A stretch of 64,000 nucleotides of DNA from Xanthomonas sp. 10-10 (GTDB lineage: Bacteria > Pseudomonadota > Gammaproteobacteria > Xanthomonadales > Xanthomonadaceae). The stretch covers positions 4,464,001 to 4,528,000 of the forward strand of contig NZ_CP144460.1 of the NCBI RefSeq assembly GCF_040182365.1. The letters run 5' to 3'. Below the pieces are notes generated by a model, which searched no databases, was not told the origin of the DNA, and saw only the letters and a program-made list of their open reading frames with translations. Below are positions 18,186 to 28,694 of this stretch, in pieces (position 1 is the stretch's first letter; each line of letters opens with the position of its first letter). Position numbers and translations under genes: made by a program.

Positions 18186-18911
18186 TCAGCCGGCGGCCGA
18201 CGTTGTGTCCAATGCGTTGCGCGACGGCAACGACCAATCGATCGGCTGGAGACCGCGGCGTTGCAGATGCTCGTTGGTCCTGGAGAAGTGCTTGCAACCC
18301 AGAAAGCCGCGATGCGCCGACAACGGTGAAGGATGCGGGGCCTTGAACACGCGATGGCGGGCCTGGTCGATCACCTTGCCCTTGGACTGCGCGTAGCTGC
18401 CCCAGAGCAGGAACACCAGGCCTTCACGCTCGCGGTTGAGCATCTCGACCACGTGATCGGTAAAACCTTCCCAGCCCTTGTTCTGGTGCGCGCCGGCACG
18501 CCCCTGCTCCACCGTCAGCACCGCATTGAGCAGCAGCACGCCCTGGCGCGCCCACGGCATCAGATAGCCATGGTCCGGCCGCGCGATGCCCAGGTCGTCC
18601 TGGATCTCCTTGTAGATGTTGAGCAGCGACGGCGGCACCGGGACGCCGGGCAACACCGAAAAGCACAGCCCGTGCGCCTGACCTTCGCCGTGATACGGGT
18701 CCTGGCCCAGGATCACCACCTTGACCTGCTCGAACGGCGTGGCGTCGAACGCGGCGAAGATCTGCGGACCGGGCGGGAATACCCGAGCGCCGGCCGCCTT
18801 GCGCTGGCGCAGGAAGGCAGACAGTTCCTGCATCTCCGGGCGCAGCAACCAGTCGCCCACCTTTGCCTTCCACGACGGTTCCAGCTGGATACGCCCTTCC
18901 ACTTCGGTCAT
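18186..18911 (-). CDS. ung: Uracil-DNA glycosylase
   Basis: A 241-residue family 1 UDG that excises uracil from DNA as the first step of base excision repair. The water-activating motif GQDPYH has the catalytic Asp71, and the C-terminal [10 protein letters not shown] motif carries the catalytic His and the leucine that intrudes into the helix. Length is normal. It overlaps the response regulator gene by 4 nt (ATGA) and lies upstream of rpoH (199 nt). Confidence 0.96.
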   Translation of the reverse strand: MTEVEGRIQLEPSWKAKVGDWLLRPEMQELSAFLRQRKAAGARVFPPGPQIFAAFDATPFEQVKVVILGQDPYHGEGQAHGLCFSVLPGVPVPPSLLNIYKEIQDDLGIARPDHGYLMPWARQGVLLLNAVLTVEQGRAGAHQNKGWEGFTDHVVEMLNREREGLVFLLWGSYAQSKGKVIDQARHRVFKAPHPSPLSAHRGFLGCKHFSRTNEHLQRRGLQPIDWSLPSRNALDTTSAAG

Positions 18912-19750
18912 AGGGTGATGGCCTGGTCTTCCAGGCGTGCCAGCCGCAACTGGAACAGCACCTTGGTCACCAGCAGGCGCTCTTCGATCGGTTTTTGCAC
19001 CAGGTCGTTTGCACCGGCGCGCAGCAGTTCGGACTGGTTGCGCGGATTGGTGTCGCCGGTCATCACCAGCACCGGCAGGCGGCGCTTGCCGTAGGCAAAG
19101 TCGATACGGATGCGCTCGACCACGTCGCGGCCGTTGAGCTCGCCCTTGAGGGTCACGTCGGTCAGCACCACGTCGATGCGACGCTCGGTGCGGCCCAGCG
19201 ATTCGGCGGTGAGCAGCGCAAAGGCGTCTTCGGCGGTGAGCACATGCACCACCTTCAGGCTCTGGCGCTCGAGCATGCGCTTGGTCGCCTCGGCCACCAC
19301 GCGGCTGTCTTCGATGTAGAGCACGGTCGCACCCACCACCGGCTCGGGCTGCACATAGCCGCGGATGAAGGTCGCCAGCGCTTCATGGCCCAGCGCCTTG
19401 TCGAAGTAATCGGTGACGTACTCGGTGAAACGGCGCTCGACCAGATGCTGCTGCGCATCGCCGGACACCACGATCACCGGCACATACGCCTGCCCGGCCG
19501 CTTCGCGCACGCTGCGCGCCAGGGTCAGGCCATCGCCATCGGGCAGGGACAGCGAGGTGGTCACAAGATCCACCGCGCCAGCCTCCAGCGCATCGCGCGC
19601 TTCGGCGATGCTGGCGCAGCCGATCACCTGCACATTGGGCAGGTCGCGCTTGAGCACGTCGGCAATGAGCTTGCGTACCAGCTTCGAACCATCGACGACC
19701 ATCACGCGCGGTGCGTCGCTGATCAGGTGTTTGAGATCTGGTGGATGCAT
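18908..19750 (-). CDS. Double-receiver response regulator, first receiver degenerate
   Basis: A 280-residue protein with two tandem REC domains and no output domain. REC1 (about residues 14-130) starts [12 protein letters not shown], where the usual second Asp is Gly, and the phosphoacceptor strand reads [14 protein letters not shown] with Ser at the usual Asp position. It should not be phosphorylated. REC2 (about 140-265) has an intact set: IEDS, the acceptor Asp in [10 protein letters not shown], Thr in VMTGD and Lys in VQKP. The start at 19750 is 8 nt past the ftsX stop, and its end overlaps ung, so it is embedded in the ftsEX operon. Probably a signalling adaptor. Confidence 0.85.
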   Translation of the reverse strand: MHPPDLKHLISDAPRVMVVDGSKLVRKLIADVLKRDLPNVQVIGCASIAEARDALEAGAVDLVTTSLSLPDGDGLTLARSVREAAGQAYVPVIVVSGDAQQHLVERRFTEYVTDYFDKALGHEALATFIRGYVQPEPVVGATVLYIEDSRVVAEATKRMLERQSLKVVHVLTAEDAFALLTAESLGRTERRIDVVLTDVTLKGELNGRDVVERIRIDFAYGKRRLPVLVMTGDTNPRNQSELLRAGANDLVQKPIEERLLVTKVLFQLRLARLEDQAITL

Positions 19751-19758
19751 GGCAGGCC

Positions 19759-20709
19759 TCAGGTCTCGGTGGGACGGGTCTGACGGAGGAAATGGCCGGT
19801 CACCAGCCAGGCGCCCAGCCAACCCAGCACCAGGGTGCCGACCAGCACCATTGCAGAATGCAGCAGATCCAGCCCGTGCAGGGTAAAGGAACTGCCGTAG
19901 CTATCGGCCAATGTGGCCAATGGCGCGCGCAAAGCCAAGCCCGAGGCGGCGATCAAGGCGAGCGCCACGGCGCCGGCGCCCAGCCCGTACCACGCGCCCA
20001 GATACAGGAACGGGCGACGGATGAAGCCGTCGCTGGCGCCGAGCAATTGCAGCACGCCGATCTCTTCCCGCCGCGACTGGATATCCAGCCGCACGGTGTT
20101 GCCGACCACCAGCACCGCACCGATGCCGAGCAGCGCCGAGAGCACCTGCACCAGGCGTTCGCCGAACTGCAGCCAGCCATCCAGGCGCTTGCGCCATAAC
20201 GCGTCGTGCTGCACCTGGTCGCTCTGCGGCAGGGCCTGCAATGCGCCGGCCAGTTGCGCATCGTCGGCCGCATCGGTGGGGGTGACGATCAACAGGGTCG
20301 GCAGCGGGTTCTCGCCCAGGGCATCGGCGGCTTCATCGAGTTTTGCGCTTTCGCGCAGTGCAGCCAGCCCCTGCTCGGGCGTGCGCAGGGTCACCTGTGC
20401 CACGTCGGGGCGCGCACGCAACTGGCCGGCAAGCGCCTGTGCGGCGTCGGTGGCGACGTCGACCTTGAGGAACAGATTGATTTCGCGCGACTGCTGCACG
20501 CTGCCGGCCAGCAGCTTGACGTTGTCCAGCGCAATCGACAGCCCCAGTGGCAGCGCCAGCGCCAGTGCCATCACCACGATGGTCAGCAGCGTTGCCCATG
20601 GCTTGCGCATGGCGCGGCCCAGGCTGAAGGCGATGCTGTGCAGGTGGTGGTCGACCCACACGCCAACGCGCGACGGCGCCACGGCTTCGGTATTGGCGAG
20701 CTTGCTCAT
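19759..20709 (-). CDS. ftsX: Cell division ABC transporter permease FtsX
   Basis: A 316-residue inner-membrane subunit of the FtsEX complex, which couples ATP hydrolysis at the divisome to activation of periplasmic murein hydrolases. One membrane helix near residues 38-60 is followed by a periplasmic domain (about 65-180) and three C-terminal membrane segments, the first of which leads into the conserved VGNTVRLDIQSRREEIGVLQLLGA segment. The expected topology and length are met. The start codon overlaps the ftsE stop by 4 nt, and the next gene follows 8 nt after its stop. Confidence 0.94.
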   Translation of the reverse strand: MSKLANTEAVAPSRVGVWVDHHLHSIAFSLGRAMRKPWATLLTIVVMALALALPLGLSIALDNVKLLAGSVQQSREINLFLKVDVATDAAQALAGQLRARPDVAQVTLRTPEQGLAALRESAKLDEAADALGENPLPTLLIVTPTDAADDAQLAGALQALPQSDQVQHDALWRKRLDGWLQFGERLVQVLSALLGIGAVLVVGNTVRLDIQSRREEIGVLQLLGASDGFIRRPFLYLGAWYGLGAGAVALALIAASGLALRAPLATLADSYGSSFTLHGLDLLHSAMVLVGTLVLGWLGAWLVTGHFLRQTRPTET

Positions 20710-21392
20710 TCGGCCAGATCCTGCGGCGAGATGTCGTCGACCAGCCGGCCGTGATCCAGGATCAGCACGCGCTTGCGCATCTGCTTAAGCAGCGCCAGGT
20801 CGTGGCTGACCACCAGCACGCTGGTGCCGCGCGCGGGCAGTTCGGCAAACAGCTGCATGATTTCGGCGGCCAGTGCCGGGTCGAGATTGCCGGTGGGTTC
20901 GTCGGCCACCAGCAGACGCGGCTCACCGACGATGGCGCGCGCAATGCCGACGCGTTGCTGCTCGCCTGCCGACAGCTGCGACGGCAAGGCTCTTTCGCGA
21001 TGGGCCAGGCCGATGCGTTCCAGTGCAGAGCGCACGCGCTTGCCGATCTCGGCGCGACGGGTGCCGCGCAGGATCAACGGCAACGCCACGTTCTCGGCGA
21101 TGCTGCGGTCGTTGAGCAAGCGATGGTCCTGATAGACCGCACCCACCTGGCGACGATGCAGCGGAATCTGCCGGCCACGCACCTTGAGCAGATTGCGCTC
21201 GCCCAGCAACACGGCGCCCTGGCTGGGGCGCTCGCTGAGATGGATCAACTTGAGCAACGTACTTTTGCCGGCGCCGGAGTGGCCGGTCACGAACAGCATC
21301 TCGCCATCGGCCACTTCGAAGCTGACATCGGTCAGCGCCTGGTGGCCCCCGGCGTAGTGCTTGCTGACGTTGTCGAAACGCAGAACGGTCAT
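20706..21392 (-). CDS. ftsE: Cell division ATP-binding protein FtsE
   Basis: A 228-residue ABC ATPase, partner of FtsX. It has Walker A GHSGAGKS (residues 37-44), a Q-loop in VGAVYQDH, the signature LSAGEQQ (140-146), Walker B LLVADE (160-165) followed by PTGNLDP, and an H-loop His in VVSHDL. It overlaps ftsX by 4 nt. A 75-nt gap separates it from rhlB upstream. Compared with E. coli, ftsY is not adjacent and two extra genes lie between ftsX and rpoH. Confidence 0.95.
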   Translation of the reverse strand: MTVLRFDNVSKHYAGGHQALTDVSFEVADGEMLFVTGHSGAGKSTLLKLIHLSERPSQGAVLLGERNLLKVRGRQIPLHRRQVGAVYQDHRLLNDRSIAENVALPLILRGTRRAEIGKRVRSALERIGLAHRERALPSQLSAGEQQRVGIARAIVGEPRLLVADEPTGNLDPALAAEIMQLFAELPARGTSVLVVSHDLALLKQMRKRVLILDHGRLVDDISPQDLAE

Positions 21393-21467
21393 CCAGCGAT
21401 TATGCCGGAGCGCCAGCGCTTGCGTCGCATCGCCGAAGACCGGCGATGCGATTGATGCCGCCAGCGG

Positions 21468-23183
21468 TCAGTTGCCCGAGACCAGCGAACGCAGGCGGCG
21501 ACCGATCCTGCTCAGCAGCGACGGGCTGCCGCCCGGCTTGGCGGCGGCACGCACCGGCTTGGCGACCACCTGGGTCGGCTTGCGCGGCGCGGCGGGTGCA
21601 GGCACCGGCGTGGACGCGACCGGCTCGGCACCGTCGACCGGACGGCCGTTGCGACGGCGGCGGCGCTTGCGCGGTGCGCGCTCGCCATCGGCCACCACCG
21701 TCGATGGCGCCTGTTCCGCCGCTGCCGTCACTGCGGGCACGGCAGCGGCGGCCGGCGTCGCGGCCGTCTCGCCTTCCACACGCGGCTTGCGACGCGGACG
21801 CGGCTTGCCATCGGCACTGCCACCGTCGCGACGACCGCCGCCACTGCCGCTGCGCGATGCACCGCCCGGACCGCTGCGACCACCACCACGGCGCTGCTCT
21901 TCGGCCGCACGCTGCTCGCGCGCTTCGCGGAAGATCGTGCCCACGCTGTCGCCAGCGTCATCGTCGGCCTCTTCACCTTCCACCGGCGTGCGCGGCGTGC
22001 GCGGCAACGGGGTCAGCAGTTCGGTGGTCACCGGCTCGACCGGGATCTTCTGCTCAATGTATGCCTCGATGTCCGGCAGGCTCATCGCGTAGCGCTCGCA
22101 GGCGAAGCTGATCGCATCGCCCTCTTCGCCCAGCCGCGCAGTGCGGCCGATGCGGTGCACGTAATCTTCGGCGTCGAACGGCAGGTCGTAGTTGTAGACG
22201 TACTTGACCCCGTCGATATGCAGACCGCGCGCGGCCACGTCGGTGGCGACCAGAATTTCGAGCTGGCCCTTCTGGAAGCGGTTGAGCAGCGACTCGCGCT
22301 TTTTCTGCGGCACGTCGCCGGACAGCACACCGACCCGGTAACCGTGGCGCTCCAGGGTGCGCGCCACCCGCTCCACGAACGCCTTGGTATTGACGAACAC
22401 CATGGTGCGCGCGCCTTCGCTGCGCGACAGCAGGCCCAGCAGCAGCGTCTGCTTCTCTTCGTCGGACGGGAAGTAGATGCGTTGGCGCACGCGTGCGGCG
22501 GTGATGGTCTCGGTCTCGACCACTAGCTTTTCCGGCTCGTTCATGTGCTCGTAGGCCAGCTCCAGCACGCGGTGACTGAGCGTGGCCGAGAACAGCAGCG
22601 TCTGCCGGGTACCGCGCTCGGGCATGCGCCGCAGCAGGAAGCGGATGTCCTTGATGAAGCCCAGGTCGAACATGCGGTCGGCTTCGTCCAGCACGCAGAT
22701 CTCGCAGGCATGCAGCGAGACCACCTTGTGCTGCTTGACGTAGTCGATCAGCCGCCCGGGGGTGGCAATGATCACGTCCACGCCCTGCTGCAGCAGCTCG
22801 CGCTGCTTGTCGTAGTCCACCCCGCCATAGACCAGCGCAAAGCGCAGGCCCAGGTCGGCGCCGAACTTGACCGAGTCCTTGTGGATCTGGATCGCCAGCT
22901 CGCGGGTGGGCGCCAGGATCAGCGCGCGCGGATCCTCCGGCTTGCGGTCGGCCAGCGCCGGGCGGATCAGCAGGCGGTTCATCACCGCCACCAGGAACGC
23001 CAGCGTCTTGCCGGTGCCGGTCTGGGCCTGGCCGGCGACATCGCCGCCCGGCAACGCGACCGGCAGGGTCAGCGCCTGGATCGGGGTACAGCGGGTAAAC
23101 CCGGCGCTCTCCAGCCCGGCAACCAACGCCGGATGCAGGTCGAACGAGGAAAAAGTCAAATCGGTCAGCGGTTTGTCGCTCAT
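21468..23183 (-). CDS. rhlB: ATP-dependent RNA helicase RhlB
   Basis: A 571-residue DEAD-box helicase that unwinds structured RNA and in enterobacteria works in the degradosome. Q-motif region [14 protein letters not shown], motif I AQTGTGKT (residues 53-60), Ia PTREL, motif II DEAD (166-169), motif III SAT, and motif [10 protein letters not shown] are all present. The C-terminal 150 residues are a low-complexity Arg/Gly/Ala/Pro tail ([19 protein letters not shown]), far longer than in E. coli. I chose the ATG at 23183 because it precedes the conserved N-terminus directly. It is divergent from trxA. Confidence 0.94.
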   Translation of the reverse strand: MSDKPLTDLTFSSFDLHPALVAGLESAGFTRCTPIQALTLPVALPGGDVAGQAQTGTGKTLAFLVAVMNRLLIRPALADRKPEDPRALILAPTRELAIQIHKDSVKFGADLGLRFALVYGGVDYDKQRELLQQGVDVIIATPGRLIDYVKQHKVVSLHACEICVLDEADRMFDLGFIKDIRFLLRRMPERGTRQTLLFSATLSHRVLELAYEHMNEPEKLVVETETITAARVRQRIYFPSDEEKQTLLLGLLSRSEGARTMVFVNTKAFVERVARTLERHGYRVGVLSGDVPQKKRESLLNRFQKGQLEILVATDVAARGLHIDGVKYVYNYDLPFDAEDYVHRIGRTARLGEEGDAISFACERYAMSLPDIEAYIEQKIPVEPVTTELLTPLPRTPRTPVEGEEADDDAGDSVGTIFREAREQRAAEEQRRGGGRSGPGGASRSGSGGGRRDGGSADGKPRPRRKPRVEGETAATPAAAAVPAVTAAAEQAPSTVVADGERAPRKRRRRRNGRPVDGAEPVASTPVPAPAAPRKPTQVVAKPVRAAAKPGGSPSLLSRIGRRLRSLVSGN

Positions 23184-23380
23184 TATTCCGTCTTCGTGAG
23201 GCGCCCTGGGCAGCCCGGGCGCGGCTTGCATCGATGCCGACAGCGTCGCAAACTGCGGCTCTTGTGGCGGACAGCGCGGCTTCAGGACTGACACTTGATT
23301 CAGTCGCGCAATGCCCCAGTTTAACGCAATGTGGCGGCCTGCCCGATCGGGTGGGCCGTTTGGTTTCCAGGAGACCCAAC

Positions 23381-23722
23381 GTGAGCGACAAGGTTCAACA
23401 TGTCGGCGATGCCGACTTCGATACCGCAGTACTGCAATCCGGCGAACCGGTTCTGGTGGATTTCTGGGCCGAGTGGTGTGGCCCGTGTAAGATGATCGCA
23501 CCGGTGCTGGACGATCTGGCCGATACATACCAGGGCAGGCTCAAGGTTGCCAAGGTCAATGTGGACCAGAACCGCGCCCTGGCCATCAAGTACCACGTGC
23601 GCTCGATCCCGATGCTGCTGCTGTTCAAGGACGGGCAGGTGCAGGCGAGCCAGATCGGGGCGGTCGGCAAGGGCCAGCTGACCCAGATGATCGACAAGAC
23701 CCTGGGCGGCGCGGCTGCCTGA
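23381..23722 (+). CDS. trxA: Thioredoxin
   Basis: A 113-residue thioredoxin, the general cytosolic disulfide reductant. The redox-active WCGPC motif lies at residues 32-36, and the cis-Pro is in [10 protein letters not shown] chose the GTG at 23381, preceded by the ribosome-binding sequence AGGAG at 23369-23373. Longer in-frame starts would add residues foreign to the family. The rhlB/trxA-rho arrangement matches E. coli. The next gene, rho, starts 217 nt downstream. Confidence 0.95.
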   Translation: MSDKVQHVGDADFDTAVLQSGEPVLVDFWAEWCGPCKMIAPVLDDLADTYQGRLKVAKVNVDQNRALAIKYHVRSIPMLLLFKDGQVQASQIGAVGKGQLTQMIDKTLGGAAA

Positions 23723-23728
23723 GTGAAT

Positions 23729-23750
23729 GGGCGTCCAGCGATGGGCGCCC
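23729..23750 (+). terminator. Hairpin after trxA
   Basis: GGGCGTCC-agcgat-GGGCGCCC forms a stem with one G-T wobble, 7 nt past the trxA stop. No T-tract follows, so it may be partial termination or an mRNA end structure. The rest of the rho leader (to 23939) shows no ORF I can support. Confidence 0.35.
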
Positions 23751-23939
23751 CGCGGTTCGCCGGCAGTTAAACCCTGCCATGGCCGACGCTTGCGCGGTTG
23801 CGCGCTGCGGTGATAGTGTCAGTTGGTCCGGCACACGTTCGTGCGCCGCCGTACCCCTCTAGAAACCTCTTCTAGACTCCCATCTACCAATAGTTCGCCC
23901 CCCAGCCGGGCGCTCGCACCTTAGCGAGGAATCACGCAC

Positions 23940-25781
23940 TTGTCCGATCATCCTTCCTCCGATACCGGGAGCAGCGTCGACGCTCCCGTCGAGAAGCGCG
24001 CGCGCAAGCCGCGCGTGAGCAAGACCGCCATCGCCCATGACGATGCCGGCGCACAGCAGCCCAACCTGCCCTTGCCCGCCAGCCCCGCACCCGACGCTCC
24101 ACGCGCCCCGCAGGCACCGTCGCACGCTGCCGACTCGGCACCGGCGCAGACGTCCGGCGATGGCGCAGGCGCAGGCAACGCCTCTGGCTCCAGCCAGGGC
24201 GGCGACAATCACGGCGAGCCCCGCGAAGGCGGCCAGTCGCAGCAGCAGCGCTTCAATCAGGCGCAGCAACAGCAGAACCAGAATCAGGCGCAAAGCCAAG
24301 GTCAGGGCCAGGGACAAAACCAGGGCCAGGGCCAGGGCCAGAACCAGCAAGGCCAGGGGCAGAACCAGCAGGGCAATCGCCGCGACCGGTTCCGCAACCG
24401 CCGCGACCGCGGTCCGCGCGATCGGTTCGGTAACGAAGGCGGCGGCATGCCGTCCTCCGACGGCAGCAACGAGCCGTTCATCGCGCGTCCGCATCCGGCC
24501 GTTCCGGAGGGCTTCCCGGTCTATTCGCTGAGCGATCTCAAGCGGATGCCGGCGCAAAAGCTGCTGGACATCGCCGATCAGCTCAACATCCAGGAAGGCG
24601 TGGCACGCGCGCGCAAGCAGGACGTGATCTTCGCCCTGCTCAAGGTGCTGACCCGTCACGGCGAAGGCGTTGCCGCCGACGGCGTGCTGGAAATCCTGCC
24701 CGACGGCTTCGGCTTCCTGCGTGCCGCCGAAGCCAGCTACCTGGCCGGCCCGGACGATACCTACATCTCGCCCAGCCAGATCCGCCGCTTCAACCTGCGC
24801 ACCGGCGACCACCTGTCCGGCCGCATCCGCTTCCCCAAGGACGGCGAACGCTATTTCGCGCTGTCGATCGTGGACACCATCAACGGTGAGCCGCTGGAAG
24901 CCAGCAAGAACAAGGTGCTGTTCGAGAACCTGACCCCGCTGTTCCCGCGTCGCCGGTTCCGTCTGGAACGTGGCGATGGGTCCACCGAGGACATCACCGG
25001 CCGCATCCTGGATCTGATGGCGCCGCAGGGCAAGGGTCAGCGCGCGCTGATCGTCTCCCCGCCCAAGGCCGGTAAAACGATGATGATGCAGCAGGTGGCC
25101 ACGGCCATCACCACCAATCATCCCGAAGTGCACATGATCGTGCTGCTGATCGACGAGCGCCCGGAAGAAGTGACCGAAATGCAGCGCACCGTGCGCGGCG
25201 AGGTCATCTCCTCCACGTTCGACGAGCCGGCCGCGCGCCACGTGCAGGTCGCCGAGATGGTGATCGAACGGGCCAAGCGCCTGGTCGAGCACAAGAAGGA
25301 CGTGGTGATCCTGCTCGACTCGATCACCCGCCTGGCACGCGCCTACAACAACGTGGTGCCCAGCTCCGGCAAGGTGCTCACCGGTGGTGTGGACGCCAAT
25401 GCGCTGCACCGTCCGAAGCGCTTCTTCGGCGCGGCGCGTAACGTGGAGGAAGGCGGCTCGCTGACCATCATCGCCACCGCGCTGGTCGAGACCGGCAGCA
25501 AGATGGACGAGGTGATCTACGAAGAGTTCAAGGGCACCGGCAACAGCGAAGTGCATTTGAACCGTCGCATCACCGAAAAGCGCGTTTACCCGGCGATCGA
25601 CATCAACCGCTCGGGCACGCGTCGCGAAGATCTGTTGATCGAGCCGGAGCTGCTGCAGAAGATCTGGATCCTGCGCAAGCTGCTGCACCCGATGGACGAA
25701 ATCGCAGCGATGGAATTCCTGCTGGACAAGATGAAGACCACCAAGTCCAACGACGAGTTCTTCAGTTCGATGAAGCGCTGA
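23940..25781 (+). CDS. rho: Transcription termination factor Rho with long low-complexity insert
   Basis: A 613-residue hexameric RNA/DNA helicase that ends transcription, about 190 residues longer than E. coli Rho (419). The extra length is N-terminal: an Ala/Pro-rich segment (1-98), a Gln/Asn/Gly-rich run (99-145) and an Arg-rich stretch (147-162). The core follows: the N-terminal HTH ([16 protein letters not shown]), the RNA-binding cold-shock-like domain ([14 protein letters not shown]), the P-loop PPKAGKT (about 375-381) and Walker B VVILLD. The start is a TTG at 23940 preceded by GAGGA. No ATG fits the family start. Confidence 0.93.
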   Translation: MSDHPSSDTGSSVDAPVEKRARKPRVSKTAIAHDDAGAQQPNLPLPASPAPDAPRAPQAPSHAADSAPAQTSGDGAGAGNASGSSQGGDNHGEPREGGQSQQQRFNQAQQQQNQNQAQSQGQGQGQNQGQGQGQNQQGQGQNQQGNRRDRFRNRRDRGPRDRFGNEGGGMPSSDGSNEPFIARPHPAVPEGFPVYSLSDLKRMPAQKLLDIADQLNIQEGVARARKQDVIFALLKVLTRHGEGVAADGVLEILPDGFGFLRAAEASYLAGPDDTYISPSQIRRFNLRTGDHLSGRIRFPKDGERYFALSIVDTINGEPLEASKNKVLFENLTPLFPRRRFRLERGDGSTEDITGRILDLMAPQGKGQRALIVSPPKAGKTMMMQQVATAITTNHPEVHMIVLLIDERPEEVTEMQRTVRGEVISSTFDEPAARHVQVAEMVIERAKRLVEHKKDVVILLDSITRLARAYNNVVPSSGKVLTGGVDANALHRPKRFFGAARNVEEGGSLTIIATALVETGSKMDEVIYEEFKGTGNSEVHLNRRITEKRVYPAIDINRSGTRREDLLIEPELLQKIWILRKLLHPMDEIAAMEFLLDKMKTTKSNDEFFSSMKR

Positions 25782-25801
25782 GGTCGGTTTGCGTCAGCGC
25801 C

Positions 25802-25832
25802 AAAAAAAAGCCCCGCATTGCGGGGCTTTTTT
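25802..25832 (+). terminator. rho terminator
   Basis: GCCCCGC-att-GCGGGGC (25810-25826) with an A-run before and six T after: a strong intrinsic terminator 20 nt beyond the rho stop, able to work in both directions. Confidence 0.9.
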
Positions 25833-26022
25833 GTGGGCGGTATTTGCGTCAGCCCATGCGCTTGGTTTTCCGCATTCGATCGCGATTGTGCGGTCGATGC
25901 CGAGCGACTGCGCCCTGGTTGCGCGCCATGCCGGTGGCCGTCGGATGGTTGACTCCCGGAAAAACGGATCCGCGACACCGGCCACAGCGATCCGACTCGC
26001 CAGAAGGACTCCGGGCGGACCC

Positions 26023-26895
26023 TCAGCCTTCCTGCAGCGGCGTGATCAGGCGCACGCCTTCGCCGCGTACGGAAAACAATCCCGAGCCTGGCAGTGCGTC
26101 CGGGCTGTCGGTCGCTGCGGTCGTCTCGCTCTGCGCTCGCCAGGACGCGCTCTGGCGCGGACCCGGCAGATACGACTGCCATTTTTTCTGCTTGGCATCC
26201 AGGTCCTTCTCCGACGCGGCGATGTCGAATGTCACCGGCACGCGCATCTCCCAGAACGGCGCATTGCGCTCGGGCCCGGCCGTGGGCGGGGTAAACGTCC
26301 AGCTGCGCGCCTTGGCCATCGAGGCATCGGCAAATTCCTTGCGCCAGCGCGCACGCTTGGACTCGGGAACCAGTGCGGTGAGGTTGACCTGTTCGGCAGC
26401 CACATCCTCCACCTTGCCATCGCGTCCGATCTTGAGCAGCAGATAGACCACGCCGGTCGCCCCGCCCCTGAAGGCATTGACCGGATAGGGCGGCGGCGCC
26501 ATGTCCTTGGCCTGTGCGCCATCCCCTTGCTCGGCCTGACCGCCGAAATGCGCGCTACGGATCGACACCTGGTACTGATTGTCTTCGGCAGGCTTGGCGA
26601 CCAGCAGCAAGCTCATCGGCAGCCGCGCCGGCAAGGCATTGCCGTCGTCCTTGACCGGATCGAACCGCCACGCCGCCACCGAATGCTTGATCCGCTCGCG
26701 AACCGCGACAGGCAAACGCTCCTCGTCGGCGAGCGTTACTGCCGTCACGGTGCCGTCCGGCGTCAGCGTCAACTCGCCGGTGACATTCATGCTCACCTCG
26801 ATCTGCAGACGCGTAGTGTCCGGCTTGGCGTGCGCAACGCCCATCGCTGCCAGCGAAAGGAGGATGCCCAGACCTACACGTTGCTTCCACTGCAT
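26023..26895 (-). CDS. Periplasmic protein with TonB-like C-terminal features
   Basis: A 290-residue exported protein. The signal peptide (GILLSLAAMGVAHA) is followed by two similar beta-rich units: residues 25-100 (LTLTPDGTVTAVTLADEERLP...VAAWRFDPVKDDG) and about 135-240 (PPPYPVNAFRGGATGVVYLLLKIGRDGKVEDV...SWTFTPPTAG). The second matches the energy-transducer TonB C-terminal pattern, with the motif of a Pro-rich start, a G-V-V-Y-L strand and a W-x-F-x-P strand. There is no transmembrane anchor, so it is not a full TonB. It lies 59 nt downstream of aceK on the same strand. Function is unknown. Confidence 0.7.
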   Translation of the reverse strand: MQWKQRVGLGILLSLAAMGVAHAKPDTTRLQIEVSMNVTGELTLTPDGTVTAVTLADEERLPVAVRERIKHSVAAWRFDPVKDDGNALPARLPMSLLLVAKPAEDNQYQVSIRSAHFGGQAEQGDGAQAKDMAPPPYPVNAFRGGATGVVYLLLKIGRDGKVEDVAAEQVNLTALVPESKRARWRKEFADASMAKARSWTFTPPTAGPERNAPFWEMRVPVTFDIAASEKDLDAKQKKWQSYLPGPRQSASWRAQSETTAATDSPDALPGSGLFSVRGEGVRLITPLQEG

Positions 26896-26954
26896 TGCCG
26901 TACTCCATTGGTTGAAGGCACGTTTTACCAGCCTGCCGCTGCAAACGGAACGGC

Positions 26955-28694
26955 CTAGGCAAGCCGGCGCGATTCTGCGTAGGGCGGTGTGTCCGGATAA
27001 TCGTCCTCGCGCAGCCTTGCCTGCAGGTCGCGCCACCACTGCGGGTCGAACAGTTCCGGGTGGATGTGCTTGACCGCTTCCAGTTGCGAGGATGGCAAGC
27101 CCATGAACAGCGCGAAGCGCTCGGGGAAGACGTCGCGTGGGCCGACATGGAACCAGGGTTCGGCGGCCATCTGTTCTTCGTAGGTGGTGGGCGTGGGCCA
27201 GTCGCGAAAGGTGCACTCGGTGATCAGGCACAGCTCGTCGTAGTCGTAGAACACCGCACGCTGATGTCGGGTGATACCGAAGTTCTTCAGCAGCATGTCG
27301 CCGGGAAAAATGTTGTTGCGCGCCATGTCCTTGATCGCCTGGCCATAGTCCAGCGCGGCGGCATGCGCAGCCTCGGGCAGTTGTTCGCGCAGGTACAGAT
27401 TGAGCGGGCGCAAGCGCCGTTGCACGTAGCACAGCGCAATCAGTACATCGTCGCCGTCTTCGCTCAGGCTCATCGCGCAGCTGGTCTGCAGCTCTTCCAG
27501 CAGCGTGGGCGAGAAGCGCGATCTGGGAAAGCGCAGGAAACGATACGGCTGCGCGTCGAGCAGGCGGCCGATGCGATCGAGCTGGAACACCAGTTCGTAT
27601 TTGCCTTCCACCTGCGCGCGACTCATGGTCTTGGGGTAGGCAAAACGGTCGCGAATGAGCTTGAACACCAGCGGATAGCTGGGCAGCGTAAACACCACCA
27701 TGACCATGCCGGGCGTGCCATCGGCATGCACCAGCTGCTCGGACGGCTGGGCCTGGAAATGGCTGAAGAACGTGCGATAGCGCTCGGTCTTGCCCTGCTT
27801 GGCGCGGCCGAGCATGGTGTACAGCTCGTCGACCGGCTTGTGAGTAAGCAGGCTGCGCAGGAAGACCACCGCATCGCCAACCGTGGACAGGTCGGCTTGA
27901 AAATAACTGCGCGAATTGCTGAACAGTTGGGCGACATCGCTGCGCCTGGTCAACACCGCTTCGGCGCGCAAGCCGGCATCGTCGTTGACCAATGCGATGA
28001 CGCATGGTGAAAACCGGTGCTCGCCGAATACACGCCCGACCAGATACGCGCGACGCTCGCGATAGAACACCGTCTCGAGCAGCTCGACGCTGCGCACCGG
28101 GTGCTCGCCCCAATGCGCCAGGTCGTCGAGCAGACGCACCGCAATGGCCGCCGCACAGCGGGTGCGGTGCGCATACGGCACCGCGAATGCGTAATCGCCC
28201 AGCACGCGCACCAGCATGTCGGTCAGCCGACCTGGCGACACGGCGTAGGTATGCCGCGCCACCGGCACGGTGATGGCGTCGGTGGGTTCGATATCCAGCG
28301 CGATGAATTCGATATCGGCATCCACGCCGTGGGTGCCGAAGTAACGCCGCGTCAGCGTGTTGTAGAAGGTCTTGTACAACTCCTGGTCGATCAACCCGGC
28401 CAGCAACGCGGCGTAATGACTGCGTGCGCGCATCCACAACGCGCGGTCGTGCGCCTGCCCCAGCAGCACGGCACGCAGGCGCAGCATGCATTCGCTGATG
28501 TACTGATCGTAGAGCGCGATACGAGCGACGGCATCGTCGCGCGCGCCGCTCCAGTCGCGCATTTCGAAGCGCTGCTTGGCGCGTGCGGTGATCTCGGAAA
28601 ACCGCGCGTGGTAATCCTCGAACGCTTCGTACACCGCGTGGGCGATCGCCAGCGCGCGGCGTTCGGATTGGGGCGGTAACGGCAGCTGGTTCAT
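26955..28694 (-). CDS. aceK: Isocitrate dehydrogenase kinase/phosphatase AceK
   Basis: A 579-residue bifunctional enzyme that, in E. coli, phosphorylates and dephosphorylates dimeric isocitrate dehydrogenase to divert flux to the glyoxylate shunt. It covers the full family length, including the conserved central ATP-binding segment ([26 protein letters not shown] region) and [21 protein letters not shown], with the catalytic-loop Asp. The start at 28694 overlaps the LysR gene stop by 4 nt (ATGA), so the regulator and kinase are translationally coupled. aceA and aceB are not in the window. Confidence 0.95.
   Translation of the reverse strand: MNQLPLPPQSERRALAIAHAVYEAFEDYHARFSEITARAKQRFEMRDWSGARDDAVARIALYDQYISECMLRLRAVLLGQAHDRALWMRARSHYAALLAGLIDQELYKTFYNTLTRRYFGTHGVDADIEFIALDIEPTDAITVPVARHTYAVSPGRLTDMLVRVLGDYAFAVPYAHRTRCAAAIAVRLLDDLAHWGEHPVRSVELLETVFYRERRAYLVGRVFGEHRFSPCVIALVNDDAGLRAEAVLTRRSDVAQLFSNSRSYFQADLSTVGDAVVFLRSLLTHKPVDELYTMLGRAKQGKTERYRTFFSHFQAQPSEQLVHADGTPGMVMVVFTLPSYPLVFKLIRDRFAYPKTMSRAQVEGKYELVFQLDRIGRLLDAQPYRFLRFPRSRFSPTLLEELQTSCAMSLSEDGDDVLIALCYVQRRLRPLNLYLREQLPEAAHAAALDYGQAIKDMARNNIFPGDMLLKNFGITRHQRAVFYDYDELCLITECTFRDWPTPTTYEEQMAAEPWFHVGPRDVFPERFALFMGLPSSQLEAVKHIHPELFDPQWWRDLQARLREDDYPDTPPYAESRRLA

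Noticed and set aside
23859..25688. 609-codon open frame opposite rho
   Set aside because: Antisense to rho, with no domain and shadow-frame composition.
26023..26895. Full TonB energy transducer
   Set aside because: It has a cleavable signal peptide instead of the N-terminal membrane anchor and lacks the Pro-rich spanning segment, so it is only TonB-like at the C-terminus.
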